A stretch of DNA of 64,000 bases from Ianthella basta (lineage: Eukaryota; Porifera; Demospongiae; Verongiida; Ianthellidae): assembly GCA_964019415.1 (NCBI GenBank), contig OZ025871.1:12184936-12248935 (forward strand), given 5' to 3'. The notes beneath the pieces are model-generated. The model did not search any database. It was not told where the DNA came from and was given only the letters and a program-made list of their open reading frames with translations. The translations under genes and the position numbers were made by a program. Positions 41,501 through 53,090 of this stretch are shown here, one piece after another. Position 1 is the stretch's first letter; every line of letters begins with the position of its first letter.

Positions 41501-44500
41501 CTTGCAGAATCTTGCCTAATCTTACCTTGTCATATCTTGCCGAATCTTGCCAAATCTTACCTTGTCATATCTTGCCTAATCTTGCCAGATCTTGCCTTCT
41601 CATAGCTTGCCGAATCTTGCCTAATCTTACTTTGTCATATCTAGCCAAATCTTGCCTAATCTTACCTTGTCATATCTTGCCTAATCTTGCCTAATCTTAC
41701 CTTGTCATATCTTGCCAAGTCTTGCCCAATCTTACCTTGTCATATCTTGCCGAATCTTGCCTAATCTTACCTTGTCATATCTTGCCAAATCTTGCCCAAT
41801 CTTACCTTGTCATATCTTGCCAAATCTTGCCTAATCTTACCTTGTCATATCTTGCCGAATCTTGCCTAATCTTACCTTGTCATATCTTGCCGAATCTTGC
41901 CAAATCTTACCTTGTCATATCTTGCCTAATCTTGCCAGATCTTGCCTTCTCATAGCTTGCCGAATCTTGCCTAATCTTACCTTGTCATATCTTGCCAAAT
42001 CTTGCCTAATCTTACCTTGTCATATCTTGCCTATTCTTGCTAAATCTTACCTCATATCTTGCCGAATCTTGCTTAATCTTACCTTGTCATATCTTGCCAA
42101 ATCTAGCCTAATCTTACCTTGTCATATCTTGCCAAATCTTGCCTAATCTTACCTTGTCATATCTTGCCTAATGTTGCCTTATCATATCTTGCCCAATCTT
42201 GCCAAATCTTGCCTTGTCATATCTTGCCCAATCTTGCCAAATCTTGCCTTGTCATATCTTGCCAAATCTAGCCTAATCTTACCTTGTCATATCTTGCCGA
42301 ATCTTGCCTAATCTTACCTTGGCATATCTTGGCGAATCTTGCCAAATCTTACCTTGTCATATTTTGCCGAATCTTGCCTAATCTTACCTTGTCATATCTT
42401 GCCAAATCTTGCCTAATCTTGCCTTGTCATATCTTGCCAACTCTTGCCTAATCTTACCTTGTCATATCTTGCCAAGTCTTGTCAAATCTTACCTTGTCAT
42501 ATCTTGCCGAATCTTGCCTAATCTTACCTTGTCATATCTTGCAAAATCTTGCCTAATCTTACCTTGTCATGTCTTGCCAAGTCTTGCCCAATCTTACCTT
42601 GTCATATCTTGCCGAATCTTGCCTAATCTTACCTTGTCATATCTTGCCAAATCTTGCCCAATCTTACCTTGTCATATCTTGCCAAATCTTGCCTAATCTT
42701 ACCTTGTCATATCTTGCCGAATCTTGCCTAATCTTACCTTGTCATATCTTGCCGAATCTTGCCTAATCTTACCTTGTCATATCTTGCCTAATCTTGCCAT
42801 ATCTTACCTTCTCATAGCTTGCCGAATCTTGCCAAATCTTACCTTGTCATATCTTGCCAAATCTTGCCTAATCTTACCTTGTCATATCTTGCCTATTCTT
42901 TCTAAATCTTACCTCATATCTTGCCGAATCTTGCTTAATCTGACCTTGTCATATCTTGCCAAATCTAGCCTAATCTTACCTTGTCATATCTTGCCAAATC
43001 TTGCCTAATCTTACCTTGTCATATCTTGCCTAATCTTGCTTTATCATATCTTGCCCAATCTTGCCAAATCTTGCCTTGTCATATCTTGCCAAATCTAGCC
43101 TAATCTAACCTTGTCATATCTTGCCGAATCTTGCCTAATCTTACCTTGGCATATCTTGGCGAATCTTGCCAAATCTTACCTTGTCATATTTTGCCGAATC
43201 TTGCTTAATCTTACCTTGTCATACCTTGCCAAGTCTTGCCCAATCTTACCTTGTCATATCTTGCCGAATCTTGCCAAATCTTACCTTGTCATATCTTGCC
43301 AAATCTTGCCCAATCTTACCTTGTCATATCTTGCCAAATCTTGCCTAATCTTACCTTGTCATATCTTGCCGAATCTTGCCTAATCTTACCTTGTCATATC
43401 TTGCCGAATCTTGCCTAATCTTACCTTGTCATATCTTGCCGAATCTTGCCTAATCTTACCTTGTCATATCTTGCCTAATCTTGCCATATCTTACCTTCTC
43501 ATAGCTTGCCGAATCTTGCCAAATCTTACCTTGTCATATCTTGCCAAATCTTGCCTAATCTTACCTTGTCATATCTTGCCTATTCTTTCTAAATCTTACC
43601 TCATATCTTGCCGAATCTTGCTTAATCTTACCTTGTCATATCTTGCCAAATCTAGCCTAATCTTACCTTGTCATATCTTGCCAAATCTTGCCTAATCTTA
43701 CCTTGTCATATCTTGCCTAATCTTGCTTTATCATATCTTGCCCAATCTTGCCAAATCTTGCCTTGTCATATCTTGCCAAATCTAGCCTAATCTAACCTTG
43801 TCATATCTTGCCGAATCTTGCCTAATCTTACCTTGGCATATCTAGGCGAATCTTGCCAAATCTTACCTTGTCATATTTTGCCGAATCTTGCTTAATCTTA
43901 CCTTGTCATATCTTGCCAAGTCTTGCCCAATCTTACCTTGTCATATCTTGCCGAATCTTGCCAAATCTTACCTTGTCATATCTTGCCAAATCTTGCCCAA
44001 TCTTACCTTGTCATATCTTGCCAAATCTTGCCTAATCTTACCTTGTCATATCTTGCCGAATCTTGCCAAATCTTACCTTGTCATATCTTGCCTAATCTTG
44101 CCAGATCTTGCCTTCTCATAGCTTGCCGAATCTTGCCAAATCTTACCTTGTCATATCTTGCCAAATCTTGCCTAATCTTACCTTGTCATATCTTGCCTAT
44201 TCTTGCTAAATCTTACCTCATATCTTGCCGAATCTTGCTTAATCTTACCTTGTCATATCTTGCCAAATCTAGCCTAATCTTACCTTGTCATATCTTGCCA
44301 AATCTTGCCTAATCTTACCTTGTCATATCTTGCCTAATCTTGCCTTATCATATCTTGCCCAATCTTGCCAAATCTTGCCTTGTCATATCTTGCCAAATCT
44401 AGCCTAATCTTACCTTGTCATATCTTGCCGAATCTTGCCTAATCTTACCTTGGCATATCTTGGCGAATCTTGCCAAATCTTACCTTGTCATATTTTGCCG

Positions 44501-45544
44501 AATCTTGCCTAATCTTACCTTGTCATATCTTGGCGAATCTTGCCAAATCTTACCTTGTCATATCTTGCCAAATCTTGCCTAATCTTGCCTTGTCATATCT
44601 TGCCGAATCTTGCCTAATCTTACCTTGTCATATCTTGCCAAGACTTGCCCAATCTTACCTTGTCATATCTTGCCGAATCTTGCCTAATCTTACCTTGTCA
44701 TATCTTGCCAAATCTTGCCTAATCTTACCTTGTCATATCTTGCCGAATCTTGCCTAATCTTACCTTGTCATATCTTGCCAAGTCTTGCCCAATCTTACCT
44801 TGTCATATCTTGCCGAATCTTGCCTAATCTTACCTTATCATATCTTGCCAAATCTTGCCCAATCTTACCTTGTCATATTTTGCCAAATCTTGCCTAATCT
44901 TACCTTGTCATATCTTGCCGAAACTTGCCTAATCTTACCTTGTCATATCTTGCCGAATCTTACCTTGTCATATCTTGCCAAATCTTGCCAGATCTTACCT
45001 TCTCATAGCTTGCCGAATCTTGCCAAATCTTACCTTGTCATATCTTGCCAAATCTTTCCTAATCTTACCTTGTCATATCTTGCCTATTCTTGCTAAATCT
45101 TGCCTCATATCTTGCCGAATCTTGCTTAATCTTACCTTGTCATATCTTGCCAAATCTAGCCTAATCTTACCTTGTCATATCTTGCCAAATCTTGCCTAAT
45201 CTTACCTTGTCATATCTTGCCTAATCTTGCTTTATCATATCTTGCCCAATCTTGCCAAAACTTGCCTTGTCATATCTTGGCTAATCTTGCCAAATCTTAC
45301 CTTGTCATATTTTGCCGAATCTTGCCTAATCTTACCTTGGCATATCTTGGCGAATCTTGCCAAATCTTACCTTGTCATATCTTGCCAAATCTTGCCTAAT
45401 CTTACCTGTCATATCTTGCCTAATCTTGCCAGATCTTACCTTATCATATCTTGCCAAATCTTGCCTAATCTTGCCTTGTCATATCTTGCCAAATCTTGCC
45501 AAATCCTACCTTGTCATATCTTGCCAAATCTTGCCTAATCTTAT
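35524..45544 (+). repeat. 35-bp satellite, right segment
   Basis: Same family, with CCAAAT and CCAAGTCTTGCCCAAT variants more common than on the left. A 3457-bp block repeats: 37565-39551 matches 41022-43008. Smaller steps of 490 bp (37565 to 38055) and 687 bp (39267 to 39954, 42724 to 43411) are nested in it. At about 40170 one copy carries a 6-bp insertion (TTATTAATAATC). The array ends at TTGCCTAATCTTATCC, directly before a pyrimidine-rich tract and a gene exon. Confidence 0.98.
37565..43008 (+). repeat. 3457-bp higher-order repeat, two copies
   Basis: All block borders in 37565-39551 recur at +3457. Shared marks include CATATCTTGCAGAATC, CATATCTAGCCAAATC and CCTTGTCATGTCTTGCC. Single differences (for example TTGCAAAATC at about 42541 against TTGCCAAATC at about 39084) show a small amount of divergence since the duplication. 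Confidence 0.85.
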
Positions 45545-45610
45545 CCACATTGTACCTATTAACTCCTTCACTTCCTCTCTCATCTTCTCACTCTCCATCT
45601 CTATACGAAG

Positions 45611-46621
45611 AGATGGTGCTAATGATGACAAAGATAGCATTAACAGTGATGACCCTCCTACCCCTTCAAGTGATGATGGTAACAGTTCTCCCCTCTCTCC
45701 ATCAAGTGAGCACTTGGTGTAACACTATAGTGTGGTAGTGGTTTGGTGTAGAAATGTGGTGTTCTTGGACACCTACGTAGGGGGAGCCATTTTGTGTCAA
45801 AATGTGTTCATGTAATGTATCTCATCTAGTGCACAGTGCAATGTGTGGACTGTATTACAATGACCATGGACTCACACACACACGTACACATACACATGTA
45901 CTCAAGCGCACACTTACACACGCACAGACATCCCTCTGTATACGTATATACGTAGGGGCTTACCATATCAGAAGTGCATGTAAGTGCATATTGTTTGTGT
46001 GCAGTGTTCACTTGGTTCCCTTTCTTTCCCAACTCTGTCCCCTGCACCAGGGAGGACTTCACAACTTCCCTCTCAGGACTATGCTCAGAGAGAGGTATTC
46101 CCTGATTATGACCCATCTCTTTTGGGACAATGCCAAGGTATTGTATTTTGTGCATGACACTGTGTGTGTGTGTGTGCGTGTGGGTGTGTGTGTGTGGGTG
46201 TGTGGTGTGTGTGTGTGTGGTGTGTGGGTGTGGGTGTGTGTGGGTGTGTGTGGTGTGTGGTGTGTGTGGGTGTGCACATAATTACTTGTGGGGTGTTTTT
46301 GTGTGTGTGAATTCTGTTTGTGTGCACATTGTCGTCGCACGTGTAGTGGCAGTAGTGCTTGAATGGTTCATGGATTAAATGTGGAGGTGTGCTGCACTCA
46401 GCACTTGTTACAGACACTGGTGTGTGTACTGTACATGTTGTGTATTGTCTGGTGTATGTTGCCAGTTGTCATGGTGCTCATGTTGTGTGTCTACATATCC
46501 TCCTGACTGACATGTTCACTGATTCCTCCTCTATCAGGACGGGCTCCCATTGCCCACCAACCACTTGAAGTGGGAACAGCTGCAGGTCATCCCCCACCAC
46601 CCCATCAGCACCAACCTCCAG
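45611..46621 (+). CDS. unidentified gene, three consecutive exons (right copy)
   Basis: Exons 45611-45716, 46051-46137 and 46538-46621. The first follows a long pyrimidine tract ending ATACGAAG, starts in phase 2, and is acidic and rich in Ser/Pro: DDKDSINSDDPPTPSSDDGN, then SSPLSPSSEHL, donor TTG|GTGTAA. The second (phase 0-0, 29 codons) contains PLRTMLRERYSLIMTHLFWD and ends NAK at AAG|GTATTG. The third (phase 0-0, 28 codons) reads DGLPLPTNHLKWEQL, then QVIPHHPISTNLQ, donor CAG|GTGTGT. The phases join without shifts. A 14-bp exon after TGTAGCAG, before GTGAGC (about 46792-46805), may follow. No family was recognised. The left copy has the second and third exons, the second with a stop codon. 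The satellite lies directly upstream and may be in an intron or just 5' of this gene. Confidence 0.5.
46160..46275. repeat. GT-rich simple repeat (right copy)
   Basis: Imperfect (TG)n with GGGTG interruptions in the intron between exons 46051-46137 and 46538-46621. Homologous to 2295-2480 but shorter. Confidence 0.9.
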
Positions 46622-47513
46622 GTGTGTTCAAGTGTACATTGGACTCCATCTTGTATGCCAATCACTTTCACATTTGAGACTGCCCTAGCTAGTCTTACAC
46701 AACAACCCATCACCTCCTACATCACCTCTCGTATTGTCTTCTTTACGTATCCATAGACACACGTTGTCACTGCTGCACTCTACTGTAGCAGAGAGTGAGG
46801 GAGTGGTGAGCACACGTGGACAGGAGAGAAGAGCTAGTGATGACTCAGCAGTTGTTGTAATAACTTTCAGTTGATCAGAATTTATATAATCCTTATAAAT
46901 ATGAATACAAGCTTATATAGTTTTCTTATTATTTTTATAATAGCAGTTATTGTATTTGTTCATTAGGTGTACAGCATTTTCTCTATTATTATAATTATAC
47001 ATTATACAGTAGATCAGTAAGTACTGACAGTAGATCAGCACATATTCGAATTCTACTGAAATTGCTGACATATAATGCCTATTATTATACTGTTTACTGT
47101 ATCTAAAATTATACTGTATCAATTCTTTTGTATTAGTGTCAAGCCAAATGTATTGATCTATAGACATATGCAGGCTACACACAACTATATAGCTAGCTAT
47201 GATAATGATAGTCTATATAATTATGCAATTGTGCATGTGCCTGCGGCTTTAATTCAATCTATATACAATTTATAATCATTCACCAACTCAATTGATCAAT
47301 TGGGTGTTGGCCGTGGTGAGCACACATTAATGTCATGTGATGGAGCACACACTCCCATGATAACAATTTACTGCACACACATGTTTACAGCATCAGGAGG
47401 AATGGAATAGTACAAACAAAATTGATCAAAGTAAAATCAATGTTGCCAAGTGTGTTGATGTATGAGCCTGCACTGGAGAGAGAGGGGGTGGGGTTAGGAG
47501 AGAGGGGGCGGGG

Positions 47514-48033
47514 CTAGGAGACACACTCAACACTTTTACTGGACACCTCTTCCAAGTCATTCTGATGGGGAGGGGCGGGTGGGAGTGGTCAAGTTAACTA
47601 TGTATATGTATATGTACACAATATCCCATATGTCACACATGTATGAGTAACTGGAGACCGAGGAGGGTCAGTGATATACAGTAAAAGGCTGTCATGTGAT
47701 TATCATGTGACTGTCACATGACACTCTCTTTCCTATGTACATGGACTCCTCTTGTGGAATAGTACTCAGCAAACATGACGCAGTGCTGGTAGGTTAGTCC
47801 CTTCCTATTTGTCCCACCCACCTCCTGCCCCGCCCTACTCAGCCCCACCCACCTCCTGCCCCACCTTACTCAGCCCCACCCACCTCCTGCCCCATGCCAC
47901 TCAGCCCCACCCACCTCATTAACAAGTCCATTAGTGACTAAGTCCTTGGTGAGCTGCTCTGGGAGGTCTCCTTCCTTCAGCTCTGTGGTGAAGTTCATCT
48001 TGAGTTTGTCATCAAACAGGATCCGAATTTTTC
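47514..48033 (-). pseudogene. duplicated last two exons of the NRBP-like gene, decayed
   Basis: Paralogues of the exons at 4433-4314 and 4019-3972. The larger (about 48033-47915) still reads LFDDKLKMNFTTELKEGD and LPEQLTKDLVTNGLVNE, with a GAG|GTGGGT donor. Its acceptor, CCCTCAG on the left, has become GGGGAAAAATTCGG, so normal splicing is lost. The terminal exon (47561-47514) reads NDLEEVSSKSVECVS and TAG; the left copy has KIAERVS. The upstream NRBP-like exons are not found here. Loss of the acceptor and changes at the end of the domain suggest a pseudogene. Confidence 0.6.
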
Positions 48034-48181
48034 CCCAGGTCCCTCCCCTCCCTTCAGGACTGCTGGCTGTGGTCATTGCTACATTACTGAACTGCTCTGG
48101 TTAAAGTGAGTGAGGGAGGAGAGTGATAACAGTGATACAACAACATGGACAGTGACAGCTGTGGATGAGGACCCAGCACAC

Positions 48182-48241
48182 TGCATGTGGTGCTGAGTGA
48201 AGGTGTGGATGTGACCCAACACACCAACCAATATACCCTCC
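48182..48241 (-). CDS. possible RPA2 exon (strand beta of the OB fold)
   Basis: After a CTCTACACAG acceptor the minus strand reads EGILVGVLGHIHTFTQ. This resembles the RPA2 segment around VKVAGHLRSF by its V-x-V-x-G-H-[IL]-x-[ST]-F pattern. It would come after the exon at 51874-51778, with the 51-bp minisatellite in the intron between them. The joining phase and the donor are not clean, so this call is tentative. Confidence 0.35.
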
Positions 48242-48578
48242 CTGTGTAGAGGGACAAACACAACATTGATGGGAAGAGCAGGACTGCACAGAATACAGCA
48301 ATACTGCAACACACCCATGGTATAGTAACAATAGCATAGCTTACTATATTAACTACACAATGCTATACATTTTATTACACAATATTATACAAGTATTGAC
48401 TGTACTATTGTTCCTCATTGAAATGACATATTCTCCGCCCCTTACATTCCATCATCAACTGGTGTGGTTCACTGGCTGTGTGCAGTACATCCATAGTGTT
48501 GTACTCATGGTCCACTTGACTCACGTTGGGTGTTGTAGTGTGATTATGTTACCTTTTGGGTTGTATTATTGTGTACAG

Positions 48579-48649
48579 AGATTGACATGGAAGGCACTGT
48601 GACTCCAGATGATGACCCACCTCAGGACATGGGGGACCCAGACAAAGAG
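48579..48649 (+). CDS. single exon resembling ST13/Hip (Hsc70-interacting protein)
   Basis: 71-bp exon with acceptor GTGTACAG and donor GAG|GTGGGT. It reads IDMEGTVTPDDDPPQD then MGDPDKE in phase 1. ST13/Hip has a very similar acidic linker, EIDKEG followed by PDTDAPQEMGD, just before its TPR domain. Hip stabilises the ADP state of Hsp70. The flanking Hip regions (N-terminal dimerisation helix, TPRs, GGMP repeats) are not found in this window, so this could be an exon of a gene with very long introns or a stray duplicated exon. It is on the opposite strand from the RPA2 exons and adjoins the 51-bp minisatellite. Confidence 0.5.
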
Positions 48650-48769
48650 GTGGGTGTGCACACATATACAAAATTCACGCACATACGTACGTACATACAC
48701 ACACATGTGGATGCATGCACACACACACTTGCATAAGTGCACATAAGGACATCCTTGTCACCGGGCAAC

Positions 48770-51495
48770 TACACGCTATACTCTACATGTGCACCAGATG
48801 TCCCCAGTGGTGACTCACACTACACGCTATACTCTACATGTACACCAGATGTCCCCAGTGGCGACTCACACTACACACTATACTCTACATGTGCACCAGA
48901 TGTCCCCAGTGGTGACTCACACTACACGCTATACTCTACATGTGCACCAGATGTCCCCAGTGGTGACTCACACTACACGCTATACTCTACATGTGCACCA
49001 GATGTCCCCAGTGGTGACTCACACTACACGCTATACTCTACATGTACACCAGATGTCCCCAGTGGTGACTCACACTACACGCTATACTCTACATGTACAC
49101 CAGATGTCCCCAGTGTTGACTCACACTACACGCTATACTCTACATGTGCACCAGATGTCCCCAGTGGTGACTCACACTACACGCTATACTCTACATGTAC
49201 ACCAGATGTCCCCAGTGGTGACTCACACTACACGCTATACTCTACATGTGCACCAGATGTCCCCAGTGGTGACTCACACTACACGCTATACTCTACATGT
49301 ACACCAGATGTCCTCAGTGGTGACTCACACTACGCGCTATACTCTACATGTACACCAGATGTCCCCAGTGGTGACTCACACTACACGCTATACTCTACAT
49401 GTGCACCAGATGTCCCCAGTGGTGACTCACACTACACGCTATACTCTACATGTGCACCAGATGTCCCCAGTGGTGACTCACACTACACGCTATACTCTAC
49501 ATGTGCACCAGATGTCCTCAGTGGTGACTCACACTACACGCTATACTCTACATGTGCACCAGATGTCCCCAGTGGTGACTCACACTACACGCTATACTCT
49601 ACATGTGCACCAGATGTCCCCAGTGGTGACTCACACTACACGCTATACTCTACATGTACACCAGATGTCCCCAGTGGTGACTCACACTACACGCTATACT
49701 CTACATGTGCACCAGATGTCCCCAGTGGTGACTCACACTACACGCTATACTCTACATGTACACCAGATGTCCCCAGTGGTGACTCACACTACACGCTATA
49801 CTCTACATGTGCACCAGATGTCCCCAGTGGTGACTCACACTACACGCTATACTCTACATGTGCACCAGATGTCCCCAGTGGTGACTCACACTACACGCTA
49901 TACTCTACATGTACACCAGATGTCCTCAGTGGTGACTCACACTACGCGCTATACTCTACATGTACACCAGATGTCCTCAGTGGTGACTCACACTACACGC
50001 TATACTCTACATGTACACCAGATGTCCCCAGTGGTGACTCACACTACACGCTATACTCTACATGTACACCAGATGTCCCCAGTGGTGACTCACACTACAC
50101 GCTATACTCTACATGTGCGCCAGATGTCCTCAGTGGTGACTCACACTACATGCTATACTCTACATGTGCGCCAGATGTCCCCAGTGGTGACTCACACTAC
50201 ACGCTATACTCTACATGTGCACCAGATGTCCCCAGTGGTGACTCACACTACACGCTATACTCTACATGTACACCAGATGTCCCCAGTGGTGACTCACACT
50301 ACACGCTATACTCTACATGTACACCAGATGTCCCCAGTGGTGACTCACACTACATGCTATACTCTACATGTGCACCAGATGTCCCCAGTGGTGACTCACA
50401 CTACACGCTATACTCTACATGTACACCAGATGTCCCCAGTGGTGACTCACACTACACGCTATACTCTACATGTGCACCAGATGTCCCCAGTGGTGACTCA
50501 CACTACACGCTATACTCTACATGTGCACCAGATGTCCCCAGTGGTGACTCACACTACACGCTATACTCTACACGTGCACCAGATGTCCCCAGTGGTGACT
50601 CACACTACACGCTATACTCTACATGTGCACCAGATGTCCCCAGTGGTGACTCACACTACACGCTATACTCTACATGTACACCAGATGTTCCCAGTGGTGA
50701 CTCACACTACACGCTATACTCTACATGTGCACCAGATGTCCCCAATGGTGACTCACACTACACGCTATACTCTACATGTGCACCAGATGTCCCCAGTGGT
50801 GACTCACACTACACGCTATACTCTACATGTACACCAGATGTCCCCAGTGGTGACTCACACTACACGCTGTACTCTACATGTACACCAGATGTCCCCAGTG
50901 GTGACTCACACTACACGCTATACTCTACATGTACACCAGATGTCCCCAGTGGTGACTCACACTACACGCTATACTCTACATGTGCACCAGATGTCCCCAG
51001 TGGTGACTCACACTACACGCTATACTCTACATGTACACCAGATGTTCCCAGTGGTGACTCACACTACACGCTATACTCTACATGTACACCAGATGTCCCC
51101 AGTGGTGACTCACACTACACGCTGTACTCTACATGTACACCAGATGTCCCCAGTGGTGACTCACACTACACGCTATACTCTACATGTGCACCAGATGTCC
51201 CCAGTGGTGACTCACACTACACGCTATACTCTACACGTACACCAGATGTCCCCAGTGGTGACTCACACTACACGCTATACTCTACATGTACACCAGATGT
51301 CCCCAGTGGTGACTCACACTACACGCTATACTCTACATGTGCACCAGATGTCCCCAGTGGTGACTCACACTACACGCTATACTCTACATGTACACCAGAT
51401 GTCCCCAGTGGTGACTCACACTACACGCTATACTCTACATGTACACCAGATGTCCCCAGTGGTGACTCACACTACACACTATACTCTACATGTAC
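48770..51495. repeat. 51-bp minisatellite, about 53 copies
   Basis: Unit of 51 bp built from CACTACACGCTATACTCTAC, ATGTGCACCAGATGTCCCC and AGTGGTGACTCA. Variants are mostly at CpG or former CpG sites (ACACGCTA/ACATGCTA/ACACACTA; ATGTGCACC/ATGTACACC/ATGTGCGCC). The length is a multiple of 3, so two plus-strand frames stay open for over 900 codons each. Substitutions change and conserve residues without bias in both frames, there is no start context and no splice link, so I do not call a protein. It lies between an ST13-like exon and RPA2 exons, probably in introns. Confidence 0.96.
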
Positions 51496-51777
51496 TGTGG
51501 TAGCACTACAGTGTGGTATAGCTAAGACCAGACTAAGTAATGGACAGATTTAAATGTCAACCACTTAGCAAGCAAATGAGACGTTTCCATGACAACACAA
51601 GTGGAGTCCACTGGCACACAATGCTAATACGCAGGCAGTCCATTCACCTCCACACACCCTCCTTCTTATACTGGTCAACACTCACTCCATTCACTTCAAT
51701 GTACACACTGACACCAACACACATATACATGCACACCTGCACTTGACTCCGCCCACAACTCCTGGTCGTCCAACCAC

Positions 51778-52367
51778 TTTTGACATCCACCAGTGGACCG
51801 GTGCGGTCATCCACCTTGTACACCACATTGGTCTGGGACTCACTGACGCTCACAATCTCTCCTACAGACACAATCTGAGGAGAGTGAGGGAAGGAGGGAG
51901 AGGGGAGTGGGTTGGTGGAGGAATAGCAGTCACTTCACTAGCTATATTCTACACTCACTATCCACTGTCACCTCCAACCTCATCCTACACAGTACACACA
52001 CTAAACCAACAACCTCACCACCTTTCACACATTGTGCAACATCCATGACACTTACCCCCACACATTGTCACTCTTCACCCACCTTCCCAACACATCCACT
52101 CCTTCCCAGTACCATTCCAACTGCCCTCAGTGCCGCTTCCCCAAACCACACCTCACACTTGCTCCACACTCATCACGGCCATGCACAATTACAACTACTC
52201 CACGCTCACTCTCTTTTCTGTACTCTCACCACACACTCCTCCCCGTCCCTCCTCACCTGTCCCAGCGGCACTCCATCCAGTTCAAACTCGTTGTCACCGG
52301 TATGAGTAGCATTGGAGATCATGGCAGCAGTCAGAGGAATGACACTCTGGACCAGATTCCCACTTCT
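51778..52367 (-). CDS. RPA2: replication protein A 32-kDa subunit, two OB-fold exons
   Basis: Exon 52367-52257 (111 bp, acceptor CCATTGCAG, donor CAG|GTGAGG) reads LVQSVIPLTAAMISNA, then FELDGVPLGQ. Exon 51874-51778 (acceptor CTCCTCAG) reads IVSVGEIVSVSESQTN and VVYKVDDRTGPLVDVK. The joined pattern (hydrophobic VxPLT segment, then Q-[IV]-x-x-V-G, then TN-[IV]-VYK-[IV]-DD-x-T, then MDV/VDV) is the start of the DNA-binding domain D of RPA2. The protein pairs with RPA1 and RPA3 to bind single-stranded DNA in replication and repair. The N-terminal phosphorylated Ser/Gly segment and the C-terminal winged helix are not located. The exons are absent from the left copy of the duplication. Confidence 0.8.
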
Positions 52368-52394
52368 CTGCAATGGAAGTGGGAATGTGTACAA

Positions 52395-53090
52395 GTTACA
52401 CAAGACACAACACTTGATCTCACTGCAACTGAACACACCACAAACTACTGACCAGTCCACACTGACCACTCCAACCCACAACAGGTCCACTGACAACATT
52501 GCACACAGACACAGATAAAGTGTTAGTACAAACACCACACCAATGGCTATACAGTCATTAGTGACACACCGTTGTCACAGCAACTGGAAACACAACAATG
52601 TGTCTCTGATGCCGTCTCACCTCAAGCACCATAAACATGGAGATGTCTCCCAATGGTGATGACTGGCAGTGACAAGGGCACAGTTCACACCTCCACATGG
52701 TCCTCCCCTCCGTGCAGAATGCACTGCAGCCTGGCATGTGGGGATAATGCCCATAGTATGGGACACAATACATTCCTGCATGCACTCCTTACACAATTCA
52801 TACTAATAGGCAATGACAATTACAAGGACGGTAGCTACACAGCTGAGAGGGGACAAGACAGAGGCAAGCAAACTTTGAGTCATTCCATTTTGGTGGAGGT
52901 ACGAGTGACTGACTCCACCACTGCCTCAGAGACACATGGTGGTGTACAAGATGGCAGTCAGTCAGTAGTGACAGCTGTTGAGTGGGGCACAGATGGACCC
53001 AACACAACACACAAACACAATAGGACTTAGATTACATTGTGGCCTCATGAGAAGTGCCCTGGGACAAGATAGCGTGCGGTAGCCATCGCG
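52395..53090. repeat. right copy of the second duplicated stretch, with 415 extra bases
   Basis: 52395-52611 and 53030-53090 match 5826-6090. Between them about 415 bp (52612-53029) have no counterpart in the left copy. On the minus strand this extra piece contains a possible exon ending SPLGDISMFMVLE at GAG|GTGAGA (about 52618), in the right place for an upstream RPA2 exon, but it does not resemble the known RPA2 N terminus. Confidence 0.7.

Larger units (their letters stand above)
45755..48034. repeat. right copy of the segmental duplication
   Basis: Colinear with 1890-4435 (see that entry). It is AT-richer than the left copy between 46870 and 47280, where a few hundred bases hold no recognisable gene. 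Confidence 0.85.

Noticed and set aside
6801..45538. Many 60-150-codon frames of the MPNLTLSYLAKSCLILPCHILPNLA type (shown here only as a class)
   Set aside because: They are the satellite read in rotating frames. They start and stop wherever 25- or 35-bp units alternate and have no independent support.
6836..45544. CRISPR-like array
   Set aside because: There are no unique spacers; the units are contiguous and vary by point changes, and the surrounding DNA is animal-type.
6836..45544. Telomere or telomere-associated repeat
   Set aside because: The unit is not TTAGGG-like and the array is internal, with genes on both sides.
46051..46137. Alternative reading of this exon (phase giving RTSQLPSQDYAQREVFPD)
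   Set aside because: It is open in both copies of the duplication, but its phase does not join the flanking exons, which both read in phase 0 with the PLRTMLRERYSL frame. Kept as a weaker option.
48737..51553. 938-codon plus-strand frame with a 17-residue repeat (YTLYSTCAPDVPSGDSH)
   Set aside because: A second frame of the same strand is open over the same 51-bp repeats, and substitutions are not biased towards silent ones in either frame. It fits a minisatellite better than a gene.
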